64,000 bases of DNA from Microbacterium sp. LWO14-1.2 (GTDB taxonomy: Bacteria; Actinomycetota; Actinomycetes; Actinomycetales; Microbacteriaceae). Position 1 is the first letter of the stretch. Every line of letters starts with the position of its first letter. The stretch covers positions 124,001 through 188,000 of the forward strand of contig NZ_CP151633.1 in assembly GCF_038397715.1 (NCBI RefSeq), read 5' to 3'. The notes under the pieces are model-generated. The model saw nothing but the letters and a program-made list of their open reading frames with translations, ran no database searches and was not told the origin of the DNA. The translations under genes and the position numbers were made by a program. Positions 1 through 8,461 of this stretch are shown in pieces.

Positions 1-1
1 G

Positions 2-754
2 GGGTGGATGAACGATTCCCTCCAGTACATCGAGCGCGACCCGATGTACCGCTCGCACCACGAGGGCGAGATGACGTTCTCCTTCGTCTACGCGTTCGGC
101 GAGAACTATCTGCTGCCGATCAGCCATGACGAGGTGGTGCACGGGAAGGGCAGCCTGCTGTCGAAGATGCCGGGCGATCACTGGCACAAGCTCTCGAATG
201 CCCGCGCCTATCTCGCTTACATGTGGGGGCACCCGGGCAAGAAGCTCCTCTTCATGGGGCAGGAGTTCGGCCAGCTCGCGGAGTGGTCGGAGTCCCGCGA
301 GCTCGACTGGTGGCTGCTCGATCAGCCCTCGCACGCGCAGCTGCAGCAGTTCGTCAGCGAGCTCAACCACGCTTACCGCGCCCAAGCGCCGCTCTGGGAG
401 CGCGACACCGACGCTTCCTCGTTCTCCCGCCTCGGGGCCCCCACCTGGGACCCCACGGTCATCGCCTTCGAGCGGCGTGACGCGCACGGCGGACGACTCG
501 TCGTGATCAGCAACTTCGCCGGCGTGGAGCGGACGGGCTACCGCCTGGAGCTGCCTCGCGAAGGCGTCTGGCAGGAGATCCTCAATTCGGACGCCGCCGC
601 GTTCGGCGGTCGCGGGTCGGGCAACCTCGGCATGGTCGTCGCGGAGGGCGCAGAGGGCACGGCCCCCGTAGCGACCGTGACGTTGCCCGCGCTGTCCACG
701 ATCTGGCTGAGGTTCCAGAACGACCCGCACGTCCCCACTGTGAGTCACGGCTGA
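2..754 (+). CDS. glgB: 1,4-alpha-glucan branching enzyme, C-terminal part (5' end outside window)
   Basis: The reading frame is open from the window edge, so only about the last 250 residues of a protein usually near 730 are present. They carry the GH13 region IV motif HDEVVHGKGSLL (about residue 42 of the visible part), the MGQEFGQLAEW segment that follows it in branching enzymes, and a C-terminal beta domain ending in LPALSTIWLRF. The enzyme makes alpha-1,6 branches in glycogen in the cytoplasm. The catalytic Asp and Glu of regions II and III lie upstream and cannot be checked. The gene ends at a strong hairpin shared with the opposing thioredoxin gene. The internal ATG at 8 is not the true start. 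Confidence 0.96.
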   Translation, partial: GWMNDSLQYIERDPMYRSHHEGEMTFSFVYAFGENYLLPISHDEVVHGKGSLLSKMPGDHWHKLSNARAYLAYMWGHPGKKLLFMGQEFGQLAEWSESRELDWWLLDQPSHAQLQQFVSELNHAYRAQAPLWERDTDASSFSRLGAPTWDPTVIAFERRDAHGGRLVVISNFAGVERTGYRLELPREGVWQEILNSDAAAFGGRGSGNLGMVVAEGAEGTAPVATVTLPALSTIWLRFQNDPHVPTVSHG

Positions 755-769
755 CGCCCGGGGAGGTGA

Positions 770-806
770 GAAGAGGGCGGTGAGACCTGGTCTCACCGCC
801 CTCTTC
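770..806. terminator. bidirectional hairpin terminator between glgB and the thioredoxin gene
   Basis: A perfect 16-bp inverted repeat (770-785 and 791-806) encloses a 5-nt loop, CCTGG. It lies between two convergent genes, 15 bp after the glgB stop and 21 bp before the opposing stop. There is no clear T-run on either side, as is common in high-G+C actinobacteria. Confidence 0.85.
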
Positions 807-827
807 GCTCACGCGCTCGAGACGTCC

Positions 828-1763
828 TCAGAACAGCAACGACGAGAGTCGGTTCCGAGCGGAGACGACCCGCGGGTCGGCGGTGCCGATGAGCCCGAAG
901 AGTTCGATCAGGCGCTCGCGCACCGGCGTCCGCTGGTCGGACGGAAGCTGCGCGAACAGCTCGAGGAGTCGCCCGAATGCGTCGTCGACGTGCCCACCGG
1001 CCAGATCGAGGTCCGCGACGTCGAACTGCGCCTGCACGTCGAGAGGCGCCGCAGCGGCAGCAGCCCTGGCATCCTGCAGGTCGAGCTTCTGCACCCGATC
1101 GAGGAGACGCACCTGCCCGAGCCCCGCGATGGCATCCTCGTCTCGCGGATTCTCGGCGAGAGCCTTCTCATATGCACTGATCGCTGCGGCGTAATCGCCG
1201 ACCTCGATCGCGGCGAACGCCTCCGCGTGCAACGGCGGAAGCGGCGGTTCGGCGTCTGCCTCAGCACCCTCCGCATCCGGAGCGCCGACGGGGAGCGTGC
1301 CTGTGACGCCGTTCTGCGCGGCCACCTGAAGCAGCTGTGCGAACACCTCGCGCACCTGCTGCTCCGGCACGGCGCCGGTGAACATCGGCACCGGCTGCCC
1401 GGCGATCAGCGCGACCACCATCGGGATCGACTGCGCTCGGAACCCCTGCGCGAGCTGCGGGTTCGCGTCGACGTCGACCTTCGCGAGGAGGACGCGTCCG
1501 CCGAGTTCGCGGGTGACCTTCTCGATGATGGGGCTCAGCTGCTTGCAGGGCCCGCACCACTCGGCCCACAGGTCGACGACCACGGGCACCGTGCGCGAGA
1601 TCTCGAGGATCTGCCCGAACGACTCGTCGGTCGCGTCGACGACCACGTCCGTCAGCGCACCCGTGGGGGCCGGCGCGGCTCCCGCGGGAGGTGCAGACGG
1701 ACGGTTGCGCAGGCTCGACAGGTCGACGGCGCCACGCATCGCGGCGGGAGAGATATCGGTCAC
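828..1763 (-). CDS. thioredoxin-domain protein with C-terminal TPR region (YbbN/CnoX-like)
   Basis: 311 residues. A thioredoxin fold with the redox motif WCGPCKQ (Cys70, Cys73) spans about residues 40-145. An acidic linker and a TPR-like helical region follow (about 185-311, including AISAYEKALAENP). This is the architecture of the YbbN/CnoX group, which couples thiol chemistry to holdase or co-chaperone work. The retained CGPC suggests redox activity, unlike E. coli YbbN. The GTG start at 1763 is chosen because it overlaps the upstream stop as GTGA, implying translational coupling. An N-terminal proline/alanine stretch (residues 20-35) looks disordered. The chaperone role is inferred from the domains. 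Confidence 0.88.
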   Translation of the reverse strand: MTDISPAAMRGAVDLSSLRNRPSAPPAGAAPAPTGALTDVVVDATDESFGQILEISRTVPVVVDLWAEWCGPCKQLSPIIEKVTRELGGRVLLAKVDVDANPQLAQGFRAQSIPMVVALIAGQPVPMFTGAVPEQQVREVFAQLLQVAAQNGVTGTLPVGAPDAEGAEADAEPPLPPLHAEAFAAIEVGDYAAAISAYEKALAENPRDEDAIAGLGQVRLLDRVQKLDLQDARAAAAAAPLDVQAQFDVADLDLAGGHVDDAFGRLLELFAQLPSDQRTPVRERLIELFGLIGTADPRVVSARNRLSSLLF

Positions 1764-3745
1764 TTGATCACCTCGACGGAGAGAATGTCCTGACGGACGG
1801 CGAGAAGCTTGATCTGCTCCGTCGATCCCTGCGCGGGGACCGAGAAGAACAGCTGGAATTCGTACTTGGTCGTCACGCCCTTGGCGGACTCGGTGACACC
1901 CGTCAGCGCCTTGGCCTGAGCGTTGTCGCCGAAGCGGATCACGGCGTCCGCGGAAGTCGGCGTCACGCTCTCGGTGTCGATGAGCGACACGCTCACGATC
2001 GCACCGCTGCCCAGGGTCGTCATCGACACGGGCGGTGAATCCGCCGGGACGATGTCGAACGAGGTCTGCGACGTCTCCGCTGCGCCGTTGTCGGCGAGAT
2101 TCTGCACCACGGCCTGGCGGCTGTCCCTGATCGTCTTGGCGAGGTTCAACGCGTTGTCGTCGAAGAGTCCGTACGACGGGCTCTGCTCCGCAGCGTCCAC
2201 GACGTCCGAGTATGCTGCCGCGAGCTCGCCGGGAGGCAGTCCGAGGAACGCCGAGTCGGCGGGAACCAGGGAGGTCCCGAGCCATGACGCGGCGACGTCC
2301 GGGAACACGGCATCAGCCGACATCTCGGCCATGTTGGTGACCTTGTAGTTCGACCACGGGTCCTGCTGCGTCATCGTGAGGATCACGGGCGGCACGGTGT
2401 CGTCGCCCTCGCTCTTCGAGAGCATGAGCACGGTACGGGGCCAACGGTCGGTCGCCTCGGGCAGCACGACCTCGACGTCATCGGTCGGGATCGCCGCGGG
2501 CACAGGGGTCTCGGGAATCGCCGTCCGCAGCGCGTATTCGGTGGTCCGCGCCGCGAGGGCGGGCCCGTCGAGCCGCGTGCCTGCGAGGTCGATGTCCATC
2601 GCCGCGTCGGCCTCGGAGAGCGTGGCGGAGGCCTCGGTGAGGATGCGCTTTGCCTGCGCCTCGGTGACCGCCGGCGGCTTCTGGTTCTCCGGCGCGATCA
2701 CGGTCTCGCTCGGCGACGGCGTCGGCGAGGCCTGGTCGAACTGCGGCCATGAGTCCGGAGAGCATCCCGTCGCCAGGACGGCGGTGAGCGCGACGACGGG
2801 GAGCGCCAGCATCCGCCGGCGACGCCAGGGCCGCTGCGCCCGGCTCTCGGTGCGCTTCTCGTCGGCACGGTCGCCGCTCGGAGCGGCCGGCTCGTCAGCG
2901 GGCCCGGCCTTCTCCTCGGAGGGCGGCGTGTCGGCATCCGATGCCGGTGACTCGATGGCCGCGCGCTCAGCCGGGGGCAGCTGCGCCACGTCGATCGGCT
3001 CGGTCGCCGGGAGCGGGCCGAGGCCCTTCCTGCGGGGACCACGGCCACGCCGCTGGTGGCGGATGGCGAGAACGTAGAGCACGAGCCCGACGGCCAGGAC
3101 GATCGCGCCGGCTGTCAGCAGCGGGCCGGCGAGCGGAGTCGAGTTGTCGAGCGGCCACGACACGACGATGTCGTCGGGTGCGTCCTGCGTGCCGTCGTAG
3201 GCGATGATCACGCTCACGCCGTCCGGGACCTGCATGTCGGCGATCAGCGAGTCGGTGTCGGTGAACGAGTCGAGCCAGAGGTCGGATCCGACGGGGCTGC
3301 GTCCGGTCTCCTCCTCTGCGGCGGCGTCTGCGGTGGCGTCGTCGGTCGCCGCGTCGCCGGCGGCGGGCGTCTCGGTCGGCGCCGGGGTGGGCGTCGCACC
3401 GTCGGAGTCGTCCTCGGACGCCTGCGCCGCGACGTGCTCGACCTCGAGTGCGCCCTCGTCCCCCACGCTGACGTGGTTGTAGTCGGCGTCTGCGAGCCAG
3501 GCCTCCATGTCTGCCGTCCGCCCGTAGGCGGCGAAGATGTCGCCGTCACCGCGGACGAGCAGCGTCTGCGCCCCCGGGTGCTCCCGCAGCACCTCTCCAT
3601 CGAGAAGCACGAACGGCGCCGGCTGATCCACCTCGACGCTGACCTTCTGACTCGACGGCCCCATGAACACGGTGCGCTGGGCGATGCCCGCACCGATCAG
3701 TCCCGCGGCCAGCACGAAGGCCACGACGGCCCATACGAAACGCAC
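1760..3745 (-). CDS. membrane protein with an embedded lipoprotein-like half (DUF8094-like, function unknown)
   Basis: 661 residues from a GTG at 3745, preferred because GAGGAG lies just upstream; a longer start at 3775 is possible. Segments in order: an N-terminal transmembrane helix (about 3-25), an extracytoplasmic stretch with a Thr/Pro/Ala-rich acidic region, a second transmembrane helix (about 208-228), a charged linker of about 90 residues, then an Arg-rich patch followed by a hydrophobic segment ending in AVLATGCSPDSW. That last part looks exactly like a lipoprotein signal peptide, with the lipobox Cys near residue 328. The remaining 330 residues resemble a secreted domain. I recall similar actinobacterial C-terminal domains being called DUF8094, but I cannot check this. 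It is translationally coupled to the thioredoxin gene. Confidence 0.75.
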   Translation of the reverse strand: MRFVWAVVAFVLAAGLIGAGIAQRTVFMGPSSQKVSVEVDQPAPFVLLDGEVLREHPGAQTLLVRGDGDIFAAYGRTADMEAWLADADYNHVSVGDEGALEVEHVAAQASEDDSDGATPTPAPTETPAAGDAATDDATADAAAEEETGRSPVGSDLWLDSFTDTDSLIADMQVPDGVSVIIAYDGTQDAPDDIVVSWPLDNSTPLAGPLLTAGAIVLAVGLVLYVLAIRHQRRGRGPRRKGLGPLPATEPIDVAQLPPAERAAIESPASDADTPPSEEKAGPADEPAAPSGDRADEKRTESRAQRPWRRRRMLALPVVALTAVLATGCSPDSWPQFDQASPTPSPSETVIAPENQKPPAVTEAQAKRILTEASATLSEADAAMDIDLAGTRLDGPALAARTTEYALRTAIPETPVPAAIPTDDVEVVLPEATDRWPRTVLMLSKSEGDDTVPPVILTMTQQDPWSNYKVTNMAEMSADAVFPDVAASWLGTSLVPADSAFLGLPPGELAAAYSDVVDAAEQSPSYGLFDDNALNLAKTIRDSRQAVVQNLADNGAAETSQTSFDIVPADSPPVSMTTLGSGAIVSVSLIDTESVTPTSADAVIRFGDNAQAKALTGVTESAKGVTTKYEFQLFFSVPAQGSTEQIKLLAVRQDILSVEVIK

Positions 3746-3926
3746 GAATAGTCTCCTCACGCGCCCCGGACGCACGCCCGAGTCGCAACACTCGACAGTT
3801 CAGACTAGCGAAATCACCTGTGTGTTGCCCACGAGGGCCGGGTCGCGCTGCATCGGCGGCACGTCGCGCCGGGGCTCCGTCGGTGCGATGGATAACCTTG
3901 AGCAACCGGATCCCCGAGGAGTACAG

Positions 3927-4976
3927 ATGAAGATCCACAATCCCTTCCGCACCGCCCTCGTGGCGACGCTCGGAGTGGGACTGGGGATCCTGCTCATCAC
4001 GAGCGTGCAGAGTCTGTCGACCGTCCTCCTCTACGTCGGCACCGCGCTGTTCCTGAGCCTGGGGCTCGACCCGCTCGTCTCGTTCCTCGAGCGGCGGCGG
4101 CTCCCGCGGTGGTCCGCCGTGCTCATCACGATCGTCGCCGTTCTCGGCATCTTCGCCGGGATCATCCTCATCGTGATCCCGGTGCTCGTCGATCAGATCT
4201 CACAACTCGTGAGTCAGATCACCGTGATCGTGAGCCGTCCGAGTCTGCTCGGCGACATCGAGGAGTGGATCACCGGCGCATTCCCGAACCTCGACGTCCA
4301 GCGCGTGCTGCAGGAAGCCCAGGCCTGGGTCATCGCGAACCTGGGCGACATCACGAACCGCGTCATCAACGCCAGCCTGTCGGTGGTGACCGGTCTGTTC
4401 GGCGCATTCATCGTGCTGATCCTGACGATCTACCTCACGGCGTCGACGCCGTCGCTCAAGAGGGCCGTGTACCAGCTCGCCCCGGCGTCGAAGCGCGATC
4501 GCTTCATCGACCTCTCCGAGCAGATCACCGATTCGGTGGGCTACTACGTCATGGGCCAGGTGTCACTCGGCGTGATCAACGGCGTGCTCAGCATGATCTT
4601 CCTCTCGATCATCCAGGCGCCGTTCCCCGCCGTGCTCGCCGTCGTCGCGTTCTTCTTCTCGCTGATCCCGCTCGTCGGCACGCTGACCGGGTCCACCCTG
4701 ATCGTCCTCGTCTGCCTGATTCCGGGGCTCGGCTCCCCCGCGACGGCGATCGCCGCCGCGGTCTACTACCTCATCTACATGCAGATCGAGGCCTACGTGG
4801 TCTCCCCGCGCATCATGAGCAGGGCGGTGTCGGTCCCCGGCGCCGTCGTCGTCGTCGCGGCACTCGCCGGGGGCAGCCTTCTCGGGCTCCTCGGCGCGCT
4901 GATCGCGATCCCCGTGGCCGCCAGCATCCTGATCATCTACCGCCAGGTGCTCATCCCGCGGATGAACGAGCTCTAA
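3927..4976 (+). CDS. AI-2E family transporter (PerM/YdiK-like permease)
   Basis: 349 residues. The ATG at 3927 has GAGGAG six bases upstream; an in-frame ATG at 3888 lacks such a site. The sequence shows the family pattern: paired N-terminal helices (about 10-50), the segment RRRLPRWSAVLITI, a soluble middle region (about 85-150), then several C-terminal helices including AFFFSLIPLVGT and the ending LLGALIAIPVAASILI. Members export small molecules or ions from the cytoplasm; the original autoinducer-2 role does not hold for the family as a whole, so no substrate is assigned. The gene ends in a 4-bp tail-to-tail overlap with the hydrolase gene. Confidence 0.9.
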   Translation: MKIHNPFRTALVATLGVGLGILLITSVQSLSTVLLYVGTALFLSLGLDPLVSFLERRRLPRWSAVLITIVAVLGIFAGIILIVIPVLVDQISQLVSQITVIVSRPSLLGDIEEWITGAFPNLDVQRVLQEAQAWVIANLGDITNRVINASLSVVTGLFGAFIVLILTIYLTASTPSLKRAVYQLAPASKRDRFIDLSEQITDSVGYYVMGQVSLGVINGVLSMIFLSIIQAPFPAVLAVVAFFFSLIPLVGTLTGSTLIVLVCLIPGLGSPATAIAAAVYYLIYMQIEAYVVSPRIMSRAVSVPGAVVVVAALAGGSLLGLLGALIAIPVAASILIIYRQVLIPRMNEL

Positions 4977-5689
4977 GCGGGCCACTCCGTGGGCAACGGG
5001 AGGGCGGACGGGTTGACCGCCGCCACGATCTCGGTAAGGACGCGCCGGGTCTGACTCTCCCCCACCCACAGGTGCTTGCCGCCGTCCACGGCGATCAGTT
5101 CGGCGTGCGGGATCGCGGAGAAGCGCTCGCGCGCCTCGTCGGGGCGCAGGTAGTCGTCGAGCTCGGGAACGAGGACGACAACCTTGCGACCGTCTCCCGC
5201 CCAGGCCGCGACCTCGTCGTCGGAAGCGCGATGCAGCGGCGGAGACAGCAGGATGACGCCCTCGACATCGTGCTCGCGGCCGTACTTCAGCGCGAGTTCC
5301 GTGCCGAAGGACCACCCCAGCAGCCATGGACGGGGCAGCGCCCGATCACGGACGAACTCCATGGCCGCCGCGACGTCGAGTCTCTCGGAAGCTCCGCCGT
5401 CGAAGGCGCCCTCGCTGGTACCGCGGGGCGAACTCGTTCCCCGCGTGTTGAACCGCAGCACGGCGAGGTCGGCGAGAGCAGGAAGACGAGCAGCGGCTTT
5501 CCGCAGGATGTGGGAGTCCATGAAACCGCCGGCAGTCGGCAGCGGGTGCAACGTCACGAGGGTCGCGACGGGCAGAGCGGTCTCGGGGAGGGCTAGCTCG
5601 CCCACCAGGGTGAGGTCGTCCTCCGTGCGGAGTTCGATGTCCTCCCGGCGGGCGGGCAGTTCCAACGGTCCACGGATTTCCATGCTCAT
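4973..5689 (-). CDS. alpha/beta hydrolase
   Basis: 238 residues with an alpha/beta-hydrolase core: oxyanion-side segment TLVTLHPLPTAGGF (about 44-57), nucleophile elbow GWSFG (Ser127), a probable acid in LDDYLRPDE (about 178-186) and the catalytic His in GGKHLW (His206). The segment VLRFNTRGTSSPRG resembles the dienelactone hydrolase/YfhR-like group, giving a cytoplasmic serine hydrolase of unknown substrate. The ATG at 5689 overlaps the upstream stop as ATGA and has GGAGG six bases before it; an ATG at 5701 lies upstream of that ribosome site and is rejected. Probably co-transcribed with the zinc-ribbon gene. Confidence 0.85.
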   Translation of the reverse strand: MSMEIRGPLELPARREDIELRTEDDLTLVGELALPETALPVATLVTLHPLPTAGGFMDSHILRKAAARLPALADLAVLRFNTRGTSSPRGTSEGAFDGGASERLDVAAAMEFVRDRALPRPWLLGWSFGTELALKYGREHDVEGVILLSPPLHRASDDEVAAWAGDGRKVVVLVPELDDYLRPDEARERFSAIPHAELIAVDGGKHLWVGESQTRRVLTEIVAAVNPSALPLPTEWPA

Positions 5690-5973
5690 CCGATCCTCCA
5701 ACAGTGCGAATGCCAGTGTCTGCGCGCGGCCAGATCAGCCGCGTCTCCGAGTACGCCGTCAGCGCGCCACACCACGACGTGCGCGGTACCCGGAGCGATC
5801 ACGCGTCCGCAGCCGGGGCAGCTGTACTCCTTCTGCGCCTGGATCGCCGAGACGGGCTGAACGGTCCACTCAGAGCCACGACGTGTCTCGGTGCGCTTCC
5901 AGGAGGAGAGCAGGCGCTCCAGGGAGTCCTCGGCGTCAGGGCGCGCTGGACGCCGTTTGCGCGAGCGCGGCAT
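5686..5973 (-). CDS. small zinc-ribbon-like protein
   Basis: 95 residues. A basic, Arg-rich N-terminus (1-11) is followed by a putative metal site built from CPGC (Cys52, Cys55) and a C-terminal HWHSHCW cluster (His86, His88, His90, Cys91). The spacing suggests a single zinc-binding treble-clef or ribbon fold. Similar short actinobacterial proteins are often labelled ATP/GTP-binding without evidence, and no nucleotide motif is visible here. It sits 9 bp after the transglycosylase-like gene and is coupled to the hydrolase gene, so the three form one minus-strand operon. The function is unknown; binding to nucleic acid is only a guess from the basic tail. Confidence 0.75.
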   Translation of the reverse strand: MPRSRKRRPARPDAEDSLERLLSSWKRTETRRGSEWTVQPVSAIQAQKEYSCPGCGRVIAPGTAHVVVWRADGVLGDAADLAARRHWHSHCWRIG

Positions 5974-5982
5974 GGCCCGAGG

Positions 5983-6639
5983 TCACCACCAGTGGTTCTT
6001 GGTCCAGAAGGCGTGGGCTCCGGCCCAGCTGCCGTAGCGACCGGTCGCATACCCCGTGGCCCAGCGCAGGTTGTCGACGGGGTCGTAGCCGTTGCCGGGA
6101 ACCTTGCTGCACGGCAGCGCCTGGACGAGACCGCATGCGCCCGAGGACTTGTTCGTCGCGTTCGGGTTCCAGCCGCTCTCCCGCGACACGATGTAGTCGA
6201 CGTAACCCCAGTCGGACTCCGCGATGCCTGCCGCGGCCATCCACTCAGCCGGTGCGCCCCCGCCCGTGTAGAACAGCGGCCCTCCACCGCCGGAGCTCCC
6301 CTTCTCGGAGGTGCTGGCCGCGACGGTCGGGGTCGGCGTGGGCTTGGGTGTCACGTACACCGAGAACGTACCGCGCTGGACGGGAGCGATCTCCGCGCCT
6401 TCCACGGTCACCGTGATGTTCTGCGTGTCGGCCAGCGCCGCCGCATAAGCCGACTCGGGAGCCGCGTCTGCGGGCTGCTCGGCGAGAGCCACGCCCGTCG
6501 GAGCCACCATGGCAGCGGCGAACCCGACGACAGCCAGAGCGCTGAAGAACCCGACGAATCCGCGGCGTCGCGAGCCCGCGCGCGGCGAGAGAACTCGCGA
6601 TGCGGGCACCGGCGAGCGATCGTTGCGATGAGGGATCAT
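5983..6639 (-). CDS. secreted lytic transglycosylase-like protein (SLT domain)
   Basis: 218 residues from ATG 6639; a GTG 18 bp further upstream is also possible and neither has a good ribosome site. Residues 20-53 form a signal peptide or anchor (RRR, hydrophobic run, ALAEQ). A spacer with a Thr/Pro stretch (about 97-107) and a Ser/Gly run follows. From about 130 onward lies a compact SLT-like domain with the probable catalytic Glu in SRESGWNPNA (Glu154), then SGACGLVQALP and the tail GAHAFWTKNHWW. Family members cleave peptidoglycan glycan strands outside the membrane. The domain is short, like the actinobacterial resuscitation or aggregation-type SLT proteins, so substrate and activity are not certain. 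Confidence 0.82.
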   Translation of the reverse strand: MIPHRNDRSPVPASRVLSPRAGSRRRGFVGFFSALAVVGFAAAMVAPTGVALAEQPADAAPESAYAAALADTQNITVTVEGAEIAPVQRGTFSVYVTPKPTPTPTVAASTSEKGSSGGGGPLFYTGGGAPAEWMAAAGIAESDWGYVDYIVSRESGWNPNATNKSSGACGLVQALPCSKVPGNGYDPVDNLRWATGYATGRYGSWAGAHAFWTKNHWW

Positions 6640-6705
6640 GTCGTTTCGGGAGTTCACGATAGGGGGCAGTCTACCCAATCGGGTCGGGCTGGACCACGGA
6701 AACGT

Positions 6706-7287
6706 TCAGCGAACCGCCAGGATCACATCGATGGTCGCGTCCAGGAGGGCGTCGACCTGCTCCTCCCGGTACCCGCCGCGCTGCATCCGGAACGCCGCGC
6801 CGCGCAGCTGCTCCGCAGAGAGCGGCTCGCCGTCGCGAAGGTAGCGAACGATACGCGATGCCACGTGGTCGACCTCGTCCACGCGGTAACCGAACGTCAG
6901 GACACCCGTCCGCGCGAAGCGATGGCGCCTGGGACGCGCGAGGTGATCGAGGATGACCTGCGCCTCGGCCCTGGCCTCCTCGACCCACGCCCCGGCGCCC
7001 TTCTCGCGCACGGACTGCTCGCGAGCCCGGCCTGCGAGAGCGTCCTCCACGCGGCCCAGAGCGGCATCGACCTCGGAGATGACGTATCCGTTCTTCACCA
7101 GCGGGAACGACGCCACGCGCACGTCGGCGGCGGAGAGGTCGCCGCCGCCCTCGAACGCCGTCCGAGCGGCGGCGAGGAAGGTGTCGACAGCGGCACGATG
7201 GTATCCGCGCGTACGCCCGCTCGTCAGCGAGAACGCCGGACGGGGATCGGCGACCTGCGTCGCGTCGAGTCGTTCTTCTGAGGCCAT
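6706..7287 (-). CDS. DivIVA-domain repeat protein
   Basis: 193 residues with two copies of the short DivIVA-type segment, an F-x-L/F-G-Y-x-x-x-x-V-D pattern: FPLVKNGYVISEVD (about 60-73) and GVLTFGYRVDEVD (about 128-140), each followed by a helix. A third, looser copy is RMQRGGYREEQVD (about 167-179). Such repeats occur in actinobacterial DivIVA/Wag31-related and cell-envelope proteins. There is no long coiled coil, so this is not a full DivIVA. The ATG at 7287 shares one base with the cdsA stop (TGATG), so translation is probably coupled. A role in polar growth or envelope assembly is inference from the domain and from its place after cdsA. Confidence 0.8.
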   Translation of the reverse strand: MASEERLDATQVADPRPAFSLTSGRTRGYHRAAVDTFLAAARTAFEGGGDLSAADVRVASFPLVKNGYVISEVDAALGRVEDALAGRAREQSVREKGAGAWVEEARAEAQVILDHLARPRRHRFARTGVLTFGYRVDEVDHVASRIVRYLRDGEPLSAEQLRGAAFRMQRGGYREEQVDALLDATIDVILAVR

Positions 7288-8456
7288 CACAGCACCGTCC
7301 AGGAGGAGAAGAGGAAGTAGAGGCAGAGAGCGGGGATCGTCGACGGGAGGATGCTGTCGAGTCGGTCGAGCAGGCCGCCGTGGCCGGGCAGCCACGAACT
7401 CATGTCCTTGATCCCGAGGTCGCGCTTCAGCATGGATTCGCCGAGATCGCCGAGGGTCGCGGACAGGAGGATGGACGCACCGAAGATCACCCCGATCCAC
7501 CACGGCAGGTGGAGGAGGTAGATCGCGAGCAGCACACCGGCCGCGATGGAGCCGACCACCGCACCACCGAAGCCCTCCCACGTCTTCTTCGGGCTGATGC
7601 GCGGAGCCATCGGGTGCCGTCCGAACGCGAGACCGGCGGCATACGCGCCGGTGTCGGCCACGACGGCGATCACGATGAAGCTCAGCACCCACCATTCACC
7701 CCCCTCCTGACCGAGGAGGATGAGAGCGACAGCGGCGAGGAAAGGCACGTAGATCTGCACGAATCCGCCGATGACGGCATCCGAGAGCACATCGCCGTAC
7801 GTCCGACCGTCCTTCGCGACCATCTGGGCCATGAGGCGCCACACCACGACGTACGCGACGGCCAGGAACAGGGTCACCCAGACGAGCCAGAGGTCGAGGA
7901 AGTAGGCGGAGAGGACGAGGCAGCCCGCCGCGATGAACTGCGGAATCAGGTCGATGCGGCGGCCCGAGCCACGCAGCGCGAGCGAGAGCTCGTAGACACC
8001 CAGCAGTGCCGCTGCCAGAGCGAACGGCACGAAGAGGATCTTGATGAAGAGCAGCGAGGCGAGGAGCGCAACGCCGAAAGCGAGGCCGATCAGGATCGCC
8101 AGCACCAGGTCTCGCCCCGTGCGCTCCTTGATGCGCTCGTTGGCCTGGTCGATCTGGTCACGAGCGTGAGAGACGTGGGTCCCGAACTCGTCGCGCGCTG
8201 CGCGCCACTGCTCGCGGATCGCGTTGTGGTCGGCGGTCGCCAACGTCGGCGCCACCACGACCGGCGGCTCCACCGCGACAGGCTCGGCCGCTACCGGCTC
8301 CGCGGGGAGCGGCGGGCGCGGAGGAATGCTGTCGGCGTCGAACCCCGGGAATGCGGAATCGCCCAGCGGGGCTCCGTCCGCAGCGAACGCCGGATCGCGC
8401 GCATCGCGGCGCGTCTGCGGCGTCTCGGGTCCTTCGCCGATGGGATCGTCGGACAT
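7287..8456 (-). CDS. cdsA: phosphatidate cytidylyltransferase
   Basis: 389 residues. CdsA converts phosphatidic acid and CTP to CDP-diacylglycerol, the branch point of phospholipid synthesis, in the inner membrane. The first ~100 residues are a long, Pro/Ala-rich, probably cytoplasmic extension, common in actinobacteria. About eight transmembrane helices follow. The family signature is present: ISPKKTWEGFGG and, near the C-terminus, GDLGESMLKRDLGIKD with GHGGLLDRLDS. It starts 5 bp after the frr stop and is the fifth gene of rpsB-tsf-pyrH-frr-cdsA. Confidence 0.95.
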   Translation of the reverse strand: MSDDPIGEGPETPQTRRDARDPAFAADGAPLGDSAFPGFDADSIPPRPPLPAEPVAAEPVAVEPPVVVAPTLATADHNAIREQWRAARDEFGTHVSHARDQIDQANERIKERTGRDLVLAILIGLAFGVALLASLLFIKILFVPFALAAALLGVYELSLALRGSGRRIDLIPQFIAAGCLVLSAYFLDLWLVWVTLFLAVAYVVVWRLMAQMVAKDGRTYGDVLSDAVIGGFVQIYVPFLAAVALILLGQEGGEWWVLSFIVIAVVADTGAYAAGLAFGRHPMAPRISPKKTWEGFGGAVVGSIAAGVLLAIYLLHLPWWIGVIFGASILLSATLGDLGESMLKRDLGIKDMSSWLPGHGGLLDRLDSILPSTIPALCLYFLFSSWTVL

Positions 8457-8461
8457 ACCGC

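Noticed and set aside
828..2285. A 485-codon minus-strand frame covering the thioredoxin gene and part of the next one
   Set aside because: Only the part from GTG 1763 is conserved; the upstream half lies over the well-supported membrane protein in another frame.
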